Shown here one piece after another: positions 13,546-26,756 of a DNA stretch of 64,000 nt. How positions within the stretch are numbered: position 1 is the stretch's first letter; each line of letters opens with the position of its first letter. The notes under the pieces were generated by a model. The model saw only the letters and a program-made list of their open reading frames with translations. It was not told the origin of the DNA and searched no databases. Source of the stretch: Blasia pusilla (taxonomy: Eukaryota; Marchantiophyta; Marchantiopsida; Blasiales); the NCBI GenBank assembly GCA_050084515.1, contig CM114273.1:41726001-41790000 (forward strand), given 5' to 3'. A program made the position numbers and the translations under genes.

Positions 13546-13975
13546 CCACTCTCCTAATGAGAGGCTTGGGTTATACTCATAAGGCAAGGGACCATAGCTC
13601 CGCCGCCTCATGCCAAGAGGTTCAACAAAGAGAGAATGAGCTCTCAAGCTCTCTCTCCTTGGGATATATATTCCTCCCCTCTCCCAAGCTCTCTCCATGG
13701 TAACCTATTCTCCCAAGTCACCTCCTTGGCTCTTGACCTGATGTAGGAGGTCAAGGGTCATTTACCAAAAATAGAAAGTCGATCATATACTCAAAATGGT
13801 ACTTACCTAAAATAGTAAGTTCTTCAATATGGCTCCAAATGAGCCTAAACGAAGGGAAAACCTGCTCTCTCAGGTTTTCCGGGGCCTCAGCAGGTCATCC
13901 TCGACCTCCTAGGCCTGTCCTCCACTATTCTTGAAGACGCTCTACTATATCTCACCGATCTATCCTAAAGGACGT
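13546..13975 (+). repeat. R2 repeat, copy A (no long TC tract)
   Basis: Order of landmarks: CTCATAAGGCAAGG, GCCAAGAGGTTCAACAAAG, CTCTCCCAAGCTCTCTCCA, CACCTCCTTGGCTCTTGACC, ATGGCTCCAAATGAG, CATCCTCGACCTC and CGATCTATCCTAAA. GATATATATTCCTC at about 13664 could be a TATA element if R2 is an LTR. Copies B and C share this order. Confidence 0.75.
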
Positions 13976-14209
13976 GACACTCTCTCCAAGATCTCTCCCC
14001 GACAACATGTGACCTTAGACCACCTCATCTATCCTAAGGTACAACAATAGATCTAGGGTCACTTCCCCAAAATGAAAATCAACTAAATCCCAAAGAAAAA
14101 AGCGTACTTAGTATGGTAAGTTCCTCCAAATAATTCCAAATAAGCTCTAATCAAGTGCTAATCTATTGACTCAGGTTACCATCATCCTTCATCCTTATGA
14201 TCATTGGGA

Positions 14210-14880
<671 letters not shown>

Positions 14881-15499
14881 CAAAAACTAGTCAAATACCA
14901 GTCAACACCAGTCCCCAATTCACAAACCATATTTGGATTGAGGGTCAAAATCAACGTCCCAAGGGCTGTAATGGGGAAAGTAGGGTTCCAATAGAGAACC
15001 CTAGCCATATCTATAGGAGTGGACACTCTCCCTCCCTATTCAATTAAGCCCTTGAACTAAGAACTAACGATGATGTGTGTTTGGCCGTGTTTCACATTTG
15101 AGCTAGGAAAAGAAATGCAACTTCATCGAGCAGTTAACCGACACTCTCCAATATAGGTGAGTGACTTGGGAAGATTTGTTGAGGCTTCCTAGGAAGATAT
15201 TATGCACTTGGGGAGACTCGTACCGATTAGTGTTTGGTTGTTTCTCGACTAGATACGGAACACACAATCGGTTGAGTCTTTGGAACTCAACCTAAGTCGT
15301 CTACTTGCAAACCTTAAGGTTGGGAGTGCTTCGACGCAAACCTAGGAGATGTAGAGATCAAATTCTATCTTGAGATGTAAAAAAAAACCACCTTATAAAC
15401 CAGGATTAGTGGGCAAGTTCGACAACAATAATTGGCGTGGCCAAGGATCCGAAGTGGATAAGCTTAAGGAAACTGCCCCGACTTAAGGAAATTTCAAGA

Positions 15500-16725
15500 G
15501 ATATGGGGAATGAGCCTTTTGGGCTCAATCTTCCATGATACTTTGAGTTTATTGGGGAATTCAACAAGTTACTCGATCATGATGAGGGTTTGGGATACAA
15601 AACCCCGTTCGGTGAGAACTCCCCGTCCAAAACTCTTGGCAACTCGTTGGAGGAAGTTGACCTTAAGGGGTTCAACTCCCAAATGGGTGAACCCAAGGAG
15701 TCATTGCCGCCAAAGAGGAAGGTTAGTTGGGACACTTGGAGGTCGCGGGGGTTCAATCGCCTACAAATTTCAATGAGGTTCAACGCACCATCTTTGAGGT
15801 ATTGAAGGAGCAGCCGCAAGCTGAGATGGACTATGTAGTTGGAAAGACCATGAAGGCATGAAGCTCAAATATGGTCTCGTCCCCTTGGTATCAATTAAGA
15901 GATGTGAGGAAGGATTTACCTTTATGTAGGGACAAGATGGATATCAAGCGCCTCAATCAGTGGGTGACTAAATTGGAACATTTTTTGGTACTAGTTAAGT
16001 TTCAAAATCTAGGTGCGGATTCGAGGCCTCTTTGGAGTTAGATGCATATGCAATCATGTAATATTAGGAATTTGTAAGGACCAAAATACCACAAAGCCAC
16101 ATTGGTGGGGGTGCGCATTGAAAAAATGAAGAGGTGTTTGGCCCTGGATGATCAAGCAACCCAAGCTAGGATTTGGTTGTGGTAAATGTACTTTGAAGGC
16201 TCAATCGCAAGCTTCATTACCCAATTTTAGAGAGATGATTTATGATATGTCAAACATCAACCAAGTCTTCAACTTTGTGGAGGCCATGTCATCCAAGTTA
16301 AAATGGAAGTTCATGAACAAAAGTGCAAGGCCAACAAGCAAGTTTGGGAAGCTTAAGGTGGCCATTGACATGGCTACTCAATGGATGGCAATTGATTTGA
16401 GTCTTGAGATGTGCAACAAGAGGGTCCCCCTTACAAAGGCAAGGGCACTACTTAGCGGGATGAACAAGAGGAAACCCAATGAGATAAGGTCGTAAGTGGG
16501 GTCAAAAATCAAAAGGTTCAAACCTCAAAAAAACCCTAGTTCTAAGCAAGGGGCGAACTCAAGTGAACCCAATGCTAGAGGATATTACGTATGCAATGAT
16601 GTGGGTCATTTCAAGCGAGAGTGTCCTAAGGAAAAATTAAAAGGGAAAACACAAGGAAGATTGGATCGCCTCAACAATAAGCATGAGAAGTCAGAAAGCA
16701 CAAAAACGTTGATCAGGTAAGGTAC
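15500..16725 (+). pseudogene. Ty3/gypsy gag remnant with zinc knuckle
   Basis: Frame fragments include VQRTIFEVLKEQPQAEMDYV (about 15770-15835), a gag-like stretch at 16148-16495, and a lysine-rich stretch at 16496-16720. The last contains YYVCNDVGHFKRECP, a CCHC zinc knuckle whose first cysteine is replaced by tyrosine. Several stops and frameshifts interrupt it. It is in the same orientation as the protease and RT debris downstream, so 15500-18790 is one decayed element. Confidence 0.6.
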
Positions 16726-16849
16726 ACTTATTATAACACCTTGAAATTTAGCGTGGTTAATCAACTACGAGTTAAGGGAAGCTGATAAGCCTTCAAAGGA
16801 TTCACATCATGATTCTAGTGATTCTTAGTTTCTAGTGAAGATAATGATT

Positions 16850-18790
16850 GCAGGTTGCGTTGATTGACAAAAGGGCAACTTGCAACTTCCTATATCCCAT
16901 GGCAATGGAGAAGCTAGGAGTCCCAGTAATCGATGTAGAGAAACCCCAAGTTATGGTCTATGTTGAAGGTATCACATCTTAGTTAGCCGATAGTTAGAGT
17001 GCTACCTCGTCAATGGCATCCAAGGTCAACGGGTTGTTCGGGTATAAATTTTTTCTGAGATGTCGAATGAGGTTGGCGACAGGCTCGTTGCATCAGGAAC
17101 AATATTTATGATAATTTCTCTATTTTTGTCTTAGTCAATCATATGATCCGTTCACCGAGTCAAAGGTCATTTGGTAACCTATACACATAGATTATCAGTA
17201 GGATGGCTATTTTTGGGGGAAGAGCCTTTTGGTTCTTCTTAAGGCAATAGGAGAGGGAGAGATGGCTTTTCCAAGCCATCTTTCTCACGTTGGGCTTTAG
17301 GAGCACCTCTCTTGTTTATGTATGTAGGAACTAGGGTGCTAGCGTCCGGATTCTATCATAGCATAGGGTGGATGTGGTTTGATATGCCGATGTAGATTCA
17401 AGAGTGAAGTTTTAGGCCATGTGAGTTATTTTTACTCTGATTTTACATGAGAAAGATGCAAGGGGGCAAGGGGGAATTCGTTGCATGCAGGTTGGCGAGC
17501 GAGTTACCTCAATACGTTGTTGGTCTTCTTTCACTTTAGATTGCTTTGCTACGCAAAAGCCTAAGTAATAAAATATAGATATTTTATATAGATAAGCCAT
17601 CATCTATATTGTATTTGATGATAAAACATATGTATGATTTTATTACTTAGGCGTTTGCGTAGACATGCTATAGCGATTAGATCAGTGAAAGGCATATTAG
17701 AAATTCTTCTTGGTGATAGAAATGCAATGAGGATTCCTGAAATTCAAAGCGCACATTTGCATGCTCAAATTTCGAGGAGTAATTAAGTAAAACATGTTGC
17801 TCAATTGATTTTTGCCAAGCAATTTGAAAATGATCTCAAGGGTGGGTTTCAATGTTCGGGAGTCACATTGAAAATTGTGGAGTCGGATTTGGATATTCTT
17901 CCACTTAAGGAGGAAGTAAAATAAAACCTTATGCCTAAGGAGAGAAGCAAATTTGGAAAGATTTGATGATGTCTTAATCGGGGAAGTTATGAAAGGGTTA
18001 TCACCTAAGAAGGACGTGGATTATAAGATTGAACTCAAACTCAAAGATAAGGGTCATTCCAAGTTTGAATTCAATCTTATCGTGAGGAATCCTTAGAGGA
18101 TGACTCCCTGGAAAGAAAAATCTTGTGTGAGCATATTAAGGCATTGGGAGAAATCATGTTCATTCATCCAAGTAATCGGCGTTTGGAGCCCCTTCCTTTT
18201 TCATTCTGAAAAAGGATGGGTTTATACACTTGTACATGGATTATAGAGCATTGAACAAACAGACCATCAAGAACAAATATTCGTCGTCCGTGGCATATGA
18301 CTTGCTCGATGTGGTAGCACAATCCAAGTATTTAACTAAGATTAATCTAAGGCAAGGGTATTACCAAATCTAAACCTCTGAAGAGGACAAACATTAGATA
18401 GTGATGAGGACATCATTCAGATTATACGAGTTCTTATTGATGTCGTTTCGACTAACTAACGCGCCAACTATATTTATAACTCTCATGAATTGTATCTTTC
18501 AATATCTTTTAGATAGGAGAGTAGTGATGTTCTTCAATGAAGTCCGCATAAATTTGATGACTTGGGAGGAACATAAGTTCCCCTCAAATAAGTCTTGGGG
18601 TGTTTGAGGAGGAAGAAATGGTTCAAGAAATCTTCTAAGTGTTGCTTTATGGTATAAATAGTGGAATTCTTGTGACATACGTTGACTATGGAAGGCATGC
18701 AACCCAATCATGACAAGCTTAACACTATCAAGTTATGGCCAACACCAAAGAATTTAATTGAAATTTTTTCCAAATGATGAAGATTGGAGA
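16850..18790 (+). pseudogene. Ty3/gypsy pol remnant (protease and reverse transcriptase)
   Basis: Near 16857 a frame reads ALIDKRATCNF...AMEKLGVPV, a protease relative in which DSGAT has decayed to DKRAT. RT sequence appears at 18235-18540 (DYRALNKQTIKNKY, KYLTKINLRQGYYQI, FRLTNAPTIF, YLLDRRVVMF, catalytic DD lost) and the RT thumb to about 18775 (GMQPNHDK...LWPTPKNLIEI). Stops are frequent. The block 17000-18160 is poorly conserved and contains a foldback at 17549-17662. No integrase or RNase H was recognised. Confidence 0.7.
17549..17662. repeat. Foldback element, about 114 bp
   Basis: CTACGCAAAAGCCTAAGTAA (17549-17568) and the following ATAAAAT pair with the inverted ATTTTATTACTTAGGCGTTTGCGTAG at about 17636-17662, with one mismatch. 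The loop is about 60 bases. It could be a small MITE or a hairpin precursor within the gypsy debris. Confidence 0.65.
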
Positions 18791-20167
18791 GCAATTTCTC
18801 CGTGAGGTGGTTCATGAGAGAGTGTGTGTAGAGGCATACTATTTTCTATCCTTACAAGTCATTTTTTTGTGTCGGGAGCATGTGCACATAATCATTTCTG
18901 ATTTTGTGGTAAAATCAAGGCCATGGGTTGTTTTACAGTTGCTTACAAGGCCATATCAAAGATTTAATAATCTAGAAAAAACTTTAGATGGTGCATCCTC
19001 AAGTAAGTAATTCAAAACAAAAAAAATTGCTTAAAATGGACACATGGGGACACAATGGTAGAGGAAAATGTGATGATAATGCCAATCATAACCGTGCCAT
19101 GGTAACCCTTATTTGCATGGCCAACCTTATCCTTAGGGCAGATCTTAGCCATAAGACTTGATGTGGCTATAATCAGGCATGCCAATGAAAGGATAGGAGG
19201 CCATGGTTTTGTGATGGGAGCGACACACTGTACTTGTGGTTAAGTTTTGAAAATTTATGGACCCCATTGATAGAGTTATGTCAAATTTTCACCATTTTTG
19301 AATTTTTTTGATGGTTCTTGGCGGCTTGAATACAAATTTTAATTGATCTTTTATAACCATATTTTCACCTTACGAAATAGGTTTCCATAACATGTTTCTA
19401 CATTATTGAAATAACTGACAAATAAGTTTACTTGAGCAACCCTCGCCATGGTTGAGTTTGTAACCTAGTTAACGCGTTGTCATGCGCCACACCACCTATG
19501 GTTGGGGTAGGGTTTGATGCAAGATGTTGCCAATGGGTTTATTCAAACCACATTTTCCTCTAATGGATGGTTAGAATTGTATGGTATCTCTTTTGAGCCG
19601 ATCATGATCATGTTGTCATTTGAAGGAGCATTTCCGCAATGGACCATGTGGTTGTCATGCCGTTTATGGAGGCACGATTGAGCCACACCAACATTGTGGA
19701 GTTCAAGTCTCCAATAAGAGGAGTGATGTCTCTTGGATATAGTATATCATTAGGGTTTTCTCAGGGTGCCTATAGCCATACTACATCATTGGAGTTTCCG
19801 TGTTCTACCGCTCATGGATACACCGCACGACCAAGGATTGCATTCCCCTCAAGAGCCCATAAAGTATTTTGGTGAAGTTTTGAAGAATTTTGGGTCCCAT
19901 CGAGAGAGTTTCTTTGACTTGTCATCCTTTTTAATATGTTCCGACGGTTCTTCACAATTTGGATACCACTTTGGGGATCATTGAGTCTCTCTTGCAAATT
20001 CACTCGTGGAGCTTAAATGTCTGTCACAGATGACATTGTGTGACAAAAAATAAGAGAGAACATAATTTTCATGGACATAAGAGAATGGCATGAAAGTGCA
20101 AGTACTTGCGTGAAAGAGATTAGAATGGCACATAATGGGAAAAAAATCTACAACACCGTAAACACGT
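18791..20167. other. Spacer without recognised gene
   Basis: No domain was recognised on either strand. GGTTTTGTGATGGGAGC and similar phrases do not recur elsewhere in the window. Confidence 0.35.
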
Positions 20168-20462
20168 TGCAACCCTTCTTGTTTAATGGGCATTTGCCAT
20201 GGGGATCCAAGATTGGAACATAATGCTTAAGAAAAAGTAATTAATAAAAGGAGTCTAAAGAATGGTGGAGGGCATATCATCCCTCTAGAACCTTTACCCA
20301 AATTTTCCCAATAAAGTGTGGAATATTTTGGAAGTATAGTATATCTTTTCTTTGGGGTTTGATTTAAGGCCCTTAAATATTAAATATTTTTATCTATTTA
20401 TTTAAAAAAAATAAAAAAAAACTCTCCACATTCTAAATGCCCATTAAACAAGAAGGGTTGCA
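20168..20462. mobile_element. MITE-like element with 28-bp terminal inverted repeats
   Basis: TGCAACCCTTCTTG followed by TTTAATGGGCATTT (20168-20195) is a perfect inverted copy of 20435-20462. The 295-bp element has no coding sequence. No clear target duplication was found at its edges, so the superfamily is unknown. Confidence 0.75.
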
Positions 20463-20469
20463 TAGTATT

Positions 20470-23400
20470 ACAAATACCGTCGTTTAAAAAAATTGATATT
20501 TCGGAATACTCTAAAAAGATTATTAAAACTACATGTTCTCCTTTAAACATCACGGCAAAGCGAAACCTCGCCGGGAAACAGTTAACGGGACGCCACATAG
20601 GCACGCACGTAGGACAAAACACTTCAGCGGCCTGACGAGCCACGTGGCGCATAGCATCTCAGGAGAATCATCTCATATGCTCCCGTACAGTGACTTTTGT
20701 CGTGTAGCGTCCGGAGTAGGGGAGAATCTCATGTGAATTGACTTGAGTTGGTATTCTTCCAGATACCAACATAAATAATAAATAGGAGTATAATACTCAT
20801 ATTCGTTTCAGTAACATAAAAGTGCTTCTATAATGGAAGGCTTGTAAAAAAAGCCTTTAATGACTAAAATGTTTATAGATTAATTGTGTCGAAATGGCAC
20901 AACGCTGAGTCGCTGACGTGTCACCGTATGTAGAGGATCTGATTGGAATAAATAATCAAACAGGAAAGAAGCATATATGAAGCCTCTATTCCAATTTTTT
21001 ATTTTTGAAAAAATAATTTAGTTAGATTATAATGTAATATTCATAAGGCCATATCCTACACCAAAGGCCCCTTTGTAAAATTGTGTTAGATCCCCACAGA
21101 AATTAGAGACCTTCATGTGAGCATGCCATAACTAGTATGGGGGGAGGGAGAAATTAGTTATTGAACTAGTGTGAAAACACTATGGATAAGTTAGATGATG
21201 AGAAAAAAATTGGGAATATATATAGGGGCTGTAAAGAGTCTCTTTCTACCATATTTTTTTGTTAATAAATTTTTTTTTTTTTTTTCTAGTAGTAATTTGA
21301 CACTCGCTTTTGGATTCATTTGCCCATATTTGGTTTCTCCTAGTCCTTGAAGCTTACCCCGATAAGTGTGGAATCATTAGACCTTAGCAATAGACCTTGC
21401 CTTTTGAGATACAAAATGAAACAAAATTATCAGGATATAATTACTTTATAAAATATATCAATCACATCAACTTATTGGCCATGCAAAGAGGAGCAAAGCT
21501 AAGACTAAAATATTTCTAATTGTTATAATTTAAGATTAGTAGGTACTCGTATGCACATGTATCTACTATTAACCCTTGTGCCTTACCCAGATTTAAATTA
21601 TCCATCACGAAGATTTTAACAGACCTTTGACTTGACTTGACACATCCCAAATCAACCTCCAATTTGATTTCCCCCAAAAGTTGTATGGAGACACATGTGA
21701 AGACCCAATTGGCTAAAATTGCTAGGTGTCAATAGGAAAAAAGTTTGAAAATGAAAGGGACACTTTGCAATAATAATACAGTTTGGTGGTACTCGGTGAT
21801 CGGATTGGGCAAAACAAATTTGGATGATAAAATGAAACTCCCAAAAAATCATCCACTTCATTTCTTAAACTTGACAACTATTGGAGAAAAAAAGTGATCG
21901 TAAGTGGATCAAAATTTATGGTAATTTTCCAATTATATCAGTACTTTTTTCCAAAATTTCCTCATAATTTTTCGATAAAACCAGAAATATCTATTAGTTT
22001 GCTTGGTTGTAAATCATCGTGGGGCAAAGAACCTTTGTCTTAAGAAACTTGTTCTTTTTAAATTATGAAAGTTAAAATTATAGTGGTTAAGTAAATCAAA
22101 CCATGTTATTACATTTAGTAAGAGGAGCCTTCTATTTTTTAGTTCCAAGGTTTCCCCTTCAAATTACAAAAAGAGGAGATATAATTGAACCTAGTTGTAT
22201 CAACTTCCCTTATCACTAATCTTATGTATATTTGTTTTGGTACAAGTTAGTCTATTATTTATCATCTTGAATGATAATCATTTTTTGAACTTTACTTAAA
22301 ACCTAAACGGGGTATTTTCTTCTAGGGCCCATGGTTGATAATAACCGTGCAAATATCTAAAACTCAAGATTGTAATAACTTGGGAAAGAGTCCCAGAGGT
22401 TTTGCCTCCAACTTCATTTCTTTCAATCATGATTGCATCGAGAAATTTGTAGATCCATTTTATTGAAGATATGAGAAAAATAGTAAAACCAAATATTTAC
22501 ATCCACATATTTTTTATCCCTAGAAAGTTCATGTCCATCATATACATAGTTTGGTTTGAACATTTTCAACTTCATACATGGATCCATTCAAACTCAAACA
22601 AATCATAATAGTATTATAACCCAAATTTCAAGAGCTTACATAGTTAATAGAACTAATCTGATATTTTATTTGATTTATTTGCTTTGGGGAGTTTTCTTTC
22701 CCATGCAATAAGCTTACATTCTTGTGATTCATAGAGTGGCAAGATTTAATTTCTATAATATTATTTCGGTTTTTTTTTTGAAAATTAATATGGGCATATT
22801 TATGAATGAAATCTAGTGTGGGGCGTTATTGTTACATATTTTGAAATTATTTAAATATTAGTCTTATCTTTGCAAACATACAATATTTGGATTGTTGCAT
22901 TTTTTAAGAATTAATTTATAAATGTATACATTTTCGAGGCCAATAGTCAGACGATAAACATCCCATCATAATGTGTCAATGGAAATAGCCTTCATACCTT
23001 ATATATTTTCTCAATTGGGTTTATTTAAATTTTATCGATTCGATACTTGAGATATATGGATGGAAGGAGGTTTGGCATGACACATGGAAGCAATGTTGAC
23101 AATGTGGATATATTATTAGAAGAAGACCAGGGGAACCTATGAATGGAAGATGAGTCAACATAAATATATAGGAAAGTAGGAAGAAAAAACTTTAGGAAAA
23201 AGGGAAAAGACCAATGGAGGTAGCGCGACATATGATATGAAGAATACTAGTGGGGAGGGCATGGATGGATTATAAGGCTAAGAATAACCTGATGGGAGAA
23301 AAGCCCTTACAAAAGAAAGTCATAGGATAAAGATTACTAATATGGATGAGACGTTGCTATTGAGATAAAGAAGTTAAATCAAATGATAAATTAGTGAATC

Positions 23401-24922
23401 AATATTTGTTGATACAACTACAAATACAACTTGATATAGGTCTACAAGAGAAAAATTAGAATATGTGGGGCAATGGATGATTACCAAGGAAAGAACGAAG
23501 AATATGGCATGTGGTATGGATTGACCAACACGCCTCTCCCATAATTTGAATTTTTTTTTTCAAAGTAGAAAATTTATTTAAAAAGGAAGCTAGTGCATCA
23601 CACATGTACTCTTTGAGTGTAGTTTTTTTTTTATTACGAGATGTAGAGCATTGTGTGGACATCATATTCCTTTTCTTTCCTCTTAGAATGTATTTATTTA
23701 TTTTCTATTGGTGGTGTTGAATATTCATTTTTCATGTGGCTTGAAAATATTAGATCCATATTTTATTTGGTCAAATTTTCTTTTAGGGGATTCTCATTTT
23801 CATTTTTCTTCCACCTAATTTTTCTCTAATTTCTCAAAATACACCATTTATGCATCACATAAGAAATTCAAGTAAATTCTTAAATTTTGTGTGTTGTGTT
23901 AAAGTGATTTTTTAAACACAAGATTTCCATTAAATTATTTCATGAATTATTATTTCTCACCGAGAGGTAAAGGATTGTAAAATGCTATCTGGATGCCATG
24001 TATCCTTTTTTTTTAACCAAAATTTGTCGTATGAATTTTTTTGAATAAGACTAGCTTACAAATTTAAAATAATTTATGAAATTTTTTTAATCAAAACTTA
24101 TGTCTATAATTTTCTCATTTGAAATGTATTTCTTGGAAAAAAATTTAATGTAATATCTTTGTGCATAAGTAGGCCTGTTTACAAAGAAAATCTTAATTAG
24201 AAAAGTGTATTAACAAATCAAAATAACCAAAATGACATCTTAATAAGAAAAAAAACTAAATGATCTTCAACATCCGAGAGAAGCATATATGACAATCATA
24301 CACAATTTACATACTTTAACCCATAAAGCTTGTAATGATGTAAATGTCATATGTTTGTGCTCTTAATTGGTTTTTTTCCTCTTGCCTTTTTCAGAAATAC
24401 TTTTTTTTGGGTCTAATTGGTACCTACGAAGTTTTTAGTTTGATGGATATCTCCATATTTTTAAGAATTAAACTAGTTTATTTTCATAAAATTTTATTAT
24501 ATTTTAAAATTATTCCATCCAAGGAAAAGACAACTCATCATTATATTATGAGATATTATTTTCTAATAGTCATTCTCTATGAGTTAAGATTTTTTTCTTA
24601 TTTTAGTTCTCGTAAAATGGAAACCGTTAAGTGTTCGTACACATACACATCCATTAGTGAATCCATGATTCACTTTAATTTCTTTCCATAAAATTTAATA
24701 TGTTACATGTGGTTTTCTTCCTTTAAAAATTATCATATTCATGATAATGTGAGGAGGGGATATACCCTTTCTAGTAGTTATTCTCCCAAAAAACTGAAGC
24801 CCTATTTGAAAAGGAATGTCCCTTCAAAATTAGTAGCTCTTTTTATAATGAACACATGTTAATATTAGAGTAGATTGAATGTACGGATGGAAACTAGTTT
24901 GTGTAAAATTGGACTTCCTCTA
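20470..24922. other. AT-rich intergenic block
   Basis: About 4.4 kb of AT-rich sequence with many homopolymer runs and no recognised coding sequence, RNA gene or long repeat. GCCACGTGGC (about 20639) is a G-box palindrome and CTGACGTGTCAC (about 20914) contains a bZIP-type ACGT core. No gene adjoins them. Confidence 0.4.
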
Positions 24923-24930
24923 CCATCCAC

Positions 24931-25210
24931 CGAAGCCCATAGTTTGTCCCGGAAACGCATTAAATGTGAGAGCCGGTACCTTCAGCGGGCAAGAGCCAGG
25001 GGCAGGTAGTTAAAAATGAATTTTGCAACTAAATAACAAAACCCCTTGTATAACACCGTGGAACGTTGGTAGAATAGTGGACACACTCATGGAGTGCGGG
25101 TGCATTGACTCGGGTTCGAACTTGGCGGCGCTTACCCCTCACTTGCGTGCCCGCTTCCAAGCTGCCCGCTCTCACATTTAATGCACTTCTGGGACAAACT
25201 ATGGGCTTCG
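24931..25210. mobile_element. MITE with 43-bp TIRs and 8-bp target duplication
   Basis: The left end CGAAGCCCATAGTTTGTCCC and the inverted right end match over about 43 bases with three mismatches. CCATCCAC flanks both sides (24923-24930 and 25211-25218), a perfect 8-bp target duplication. Eight-base duplications are typical of hAT (also P-type) transposons, although the termini are not a canonical hAT CAGGG. The interior holds tRNA-like boxes (TTGGTAGAATAGTGG near 25066 and GGGTTCGAAC at 25112). No transposase is encoded. Confidence 0.85.
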
Positions 25211-25218
25211 CCATCCAC

Positions 25219-25980
25219 ACACATTTATGCTAACATTGGAGGTTCCCTATCGAAATGAGGCCAACCACTTTCTTATAAAATTGAAGACTAGGGATGAGAG
25301 ATAGTTTAAAGATGTTGGAGGCTCAAAGAGATATAGCGGAGCTTCTATCAAAACATGGTAGGTCGAGTGGTGGAGCTACGACTAGAATTCGAAGAATAGT
25401 TGCGGATAGTAGTTTGATTATGTATCATGCAATATGTATCCCTATCAATTTTTTGCCTTGTAGAGAGATAATGAATGAATGAATTTTTCATTACCACACA
25501 TTACTAGTTTCTATTTAAGAAACTTATTCCTTATAAAAGTATCCCCGCATCTTATATTTTCATCATCATACTCTCTTCTTTGATGACAATCCAATTCTAC
25601 TAAAAAAAAAAACCATTTTCATAAAAAAGAGAGAGTAGTAAGCTTGATTTTTATTAATTCAAACCAATTGAGTCCGATTTTTTCAAAACAAACTTCATCC
25701 TTATAAAACTGCCCCATTTATCTTAAATTTTTCCACGACACGCTGTTCTTAATATGCTAAATCAGAAATGTAAAATACAATTCATTACAATTTATATAAC
25801 TACGAGAGAGCGTCTTTTTTATTTTCAAACATTTTTATGTTTGACATGTGACAATAAAACACGAAAACATTTTATTTTTTTATACAAACATAAAAAATAT
25901 TTTTCACTCTAGGAGCTTCCCCAATTATTTCTAATATTATTCAAACCCCTCCAGAGAGTTCAGACTCATTTGAAGTACAG
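25219..25980. other. AT-rich spacer upstream of TIM23
   Basis: No gene was recognised. Composition changes sharply from AT-rich to GC-rich near 25980-26090 where the TIM23 upstream region begins. Confidence 0.4.
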
Positions 25981-25984
25981 CAAA

Positions 25985-26040
25985 ACGACACGCGTCACTG
26001 CTTACAGTGACGTGAGTGACGGGTGTCACTTGACCCAGCA
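25985..26040 (+). promoter_or_regulatory. TGACG-rich block upstream of TIM23
   Basis: Within about 50 bases are ACGCGTCACT, a 7-bp hairpin GTCACTG-CTTA-CAGTGAC, TGACGTGAGTGACG and GGTGTCACTTGACC. TGACG and ACGT cores are binding sites of bZIP factors. The cluster lies about 730 bases before the TIM23 start, at the AT-to-GC transition, a plausible proximal promoter. Confidence 0.35.
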
Positions 26041-26756
26041 CGAACAGCCGCTATTAGTTAACGGGGGAGGGCAGACTTTAGTGTAGTGAGTTTAGGGTTC
26101 TTGTATGAGTTAGGGCGCGGGAGCAGGTGCCAGTCGTCGAATTCTAGGGCAGGAACGAATATTCGGTCGATCTACTCGAAGAAAGCTGCAGGAAATTGGC
26201 AACGTCGTGGAGCGGTGCAGAGCCAGCGAGAGCGCGAGAGAGACACACGCACAGAGGAGGGAGGAAACACTTCAAGGGAGACTTGCAGGGGCGGCAAGGG
26301 TTTGGTGAGGACGATAATCACCGAGTGAAGAAAAATCTAGTGCGATATTGCAAGCGGAGGAGAAGTCGACTCGTGCTGAACCGATCGCAGGAAGCCGCGA
26401 TCCGCCACGAGCGACGTGCGTTCGTGGTCGCGTGTGGAACTTTTTTTTGTTTTTGTGGTGCTGCGGTTTGTATTAATGATCCGTGGTTTGAATTGGGAGT
26501 GATCGCGAGGAGCGAGGCGAGGGCTGTGGTTTTGGGAGAAGTAATTTTCTGCTTGAATCGGTTGCGGCGGATTGACGTGCGACGAGCGGCGATCGGCCGC
26601 ATTCGGGCTGGATTAAACGTTCGCGGAAAGTGGCGAGCCTGCCCCACCTGAGAGAGGTACCGGTGCTCTTGTGAATTGGAAGGAGTGTTTGCGTGGTTTT
26701 TGATCCCTGCGTTCATTTTGCGATCGGCTGGTGTCGAGTTTGAGGAGGGAGGAGTC

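Noticed and set aside
25040-25130. Functional tRNA gene
   Set aside because: A- and B-box-like words are present but no acceptor or anticodon stems form convincingly; it lies inside a MITE.
26676-26756. N-terminal extension of the TIM23 frame
   Set aside because: It has no ATG in frame and is not part of the family; the first ATG at 26757 gives the expected N-terminus.
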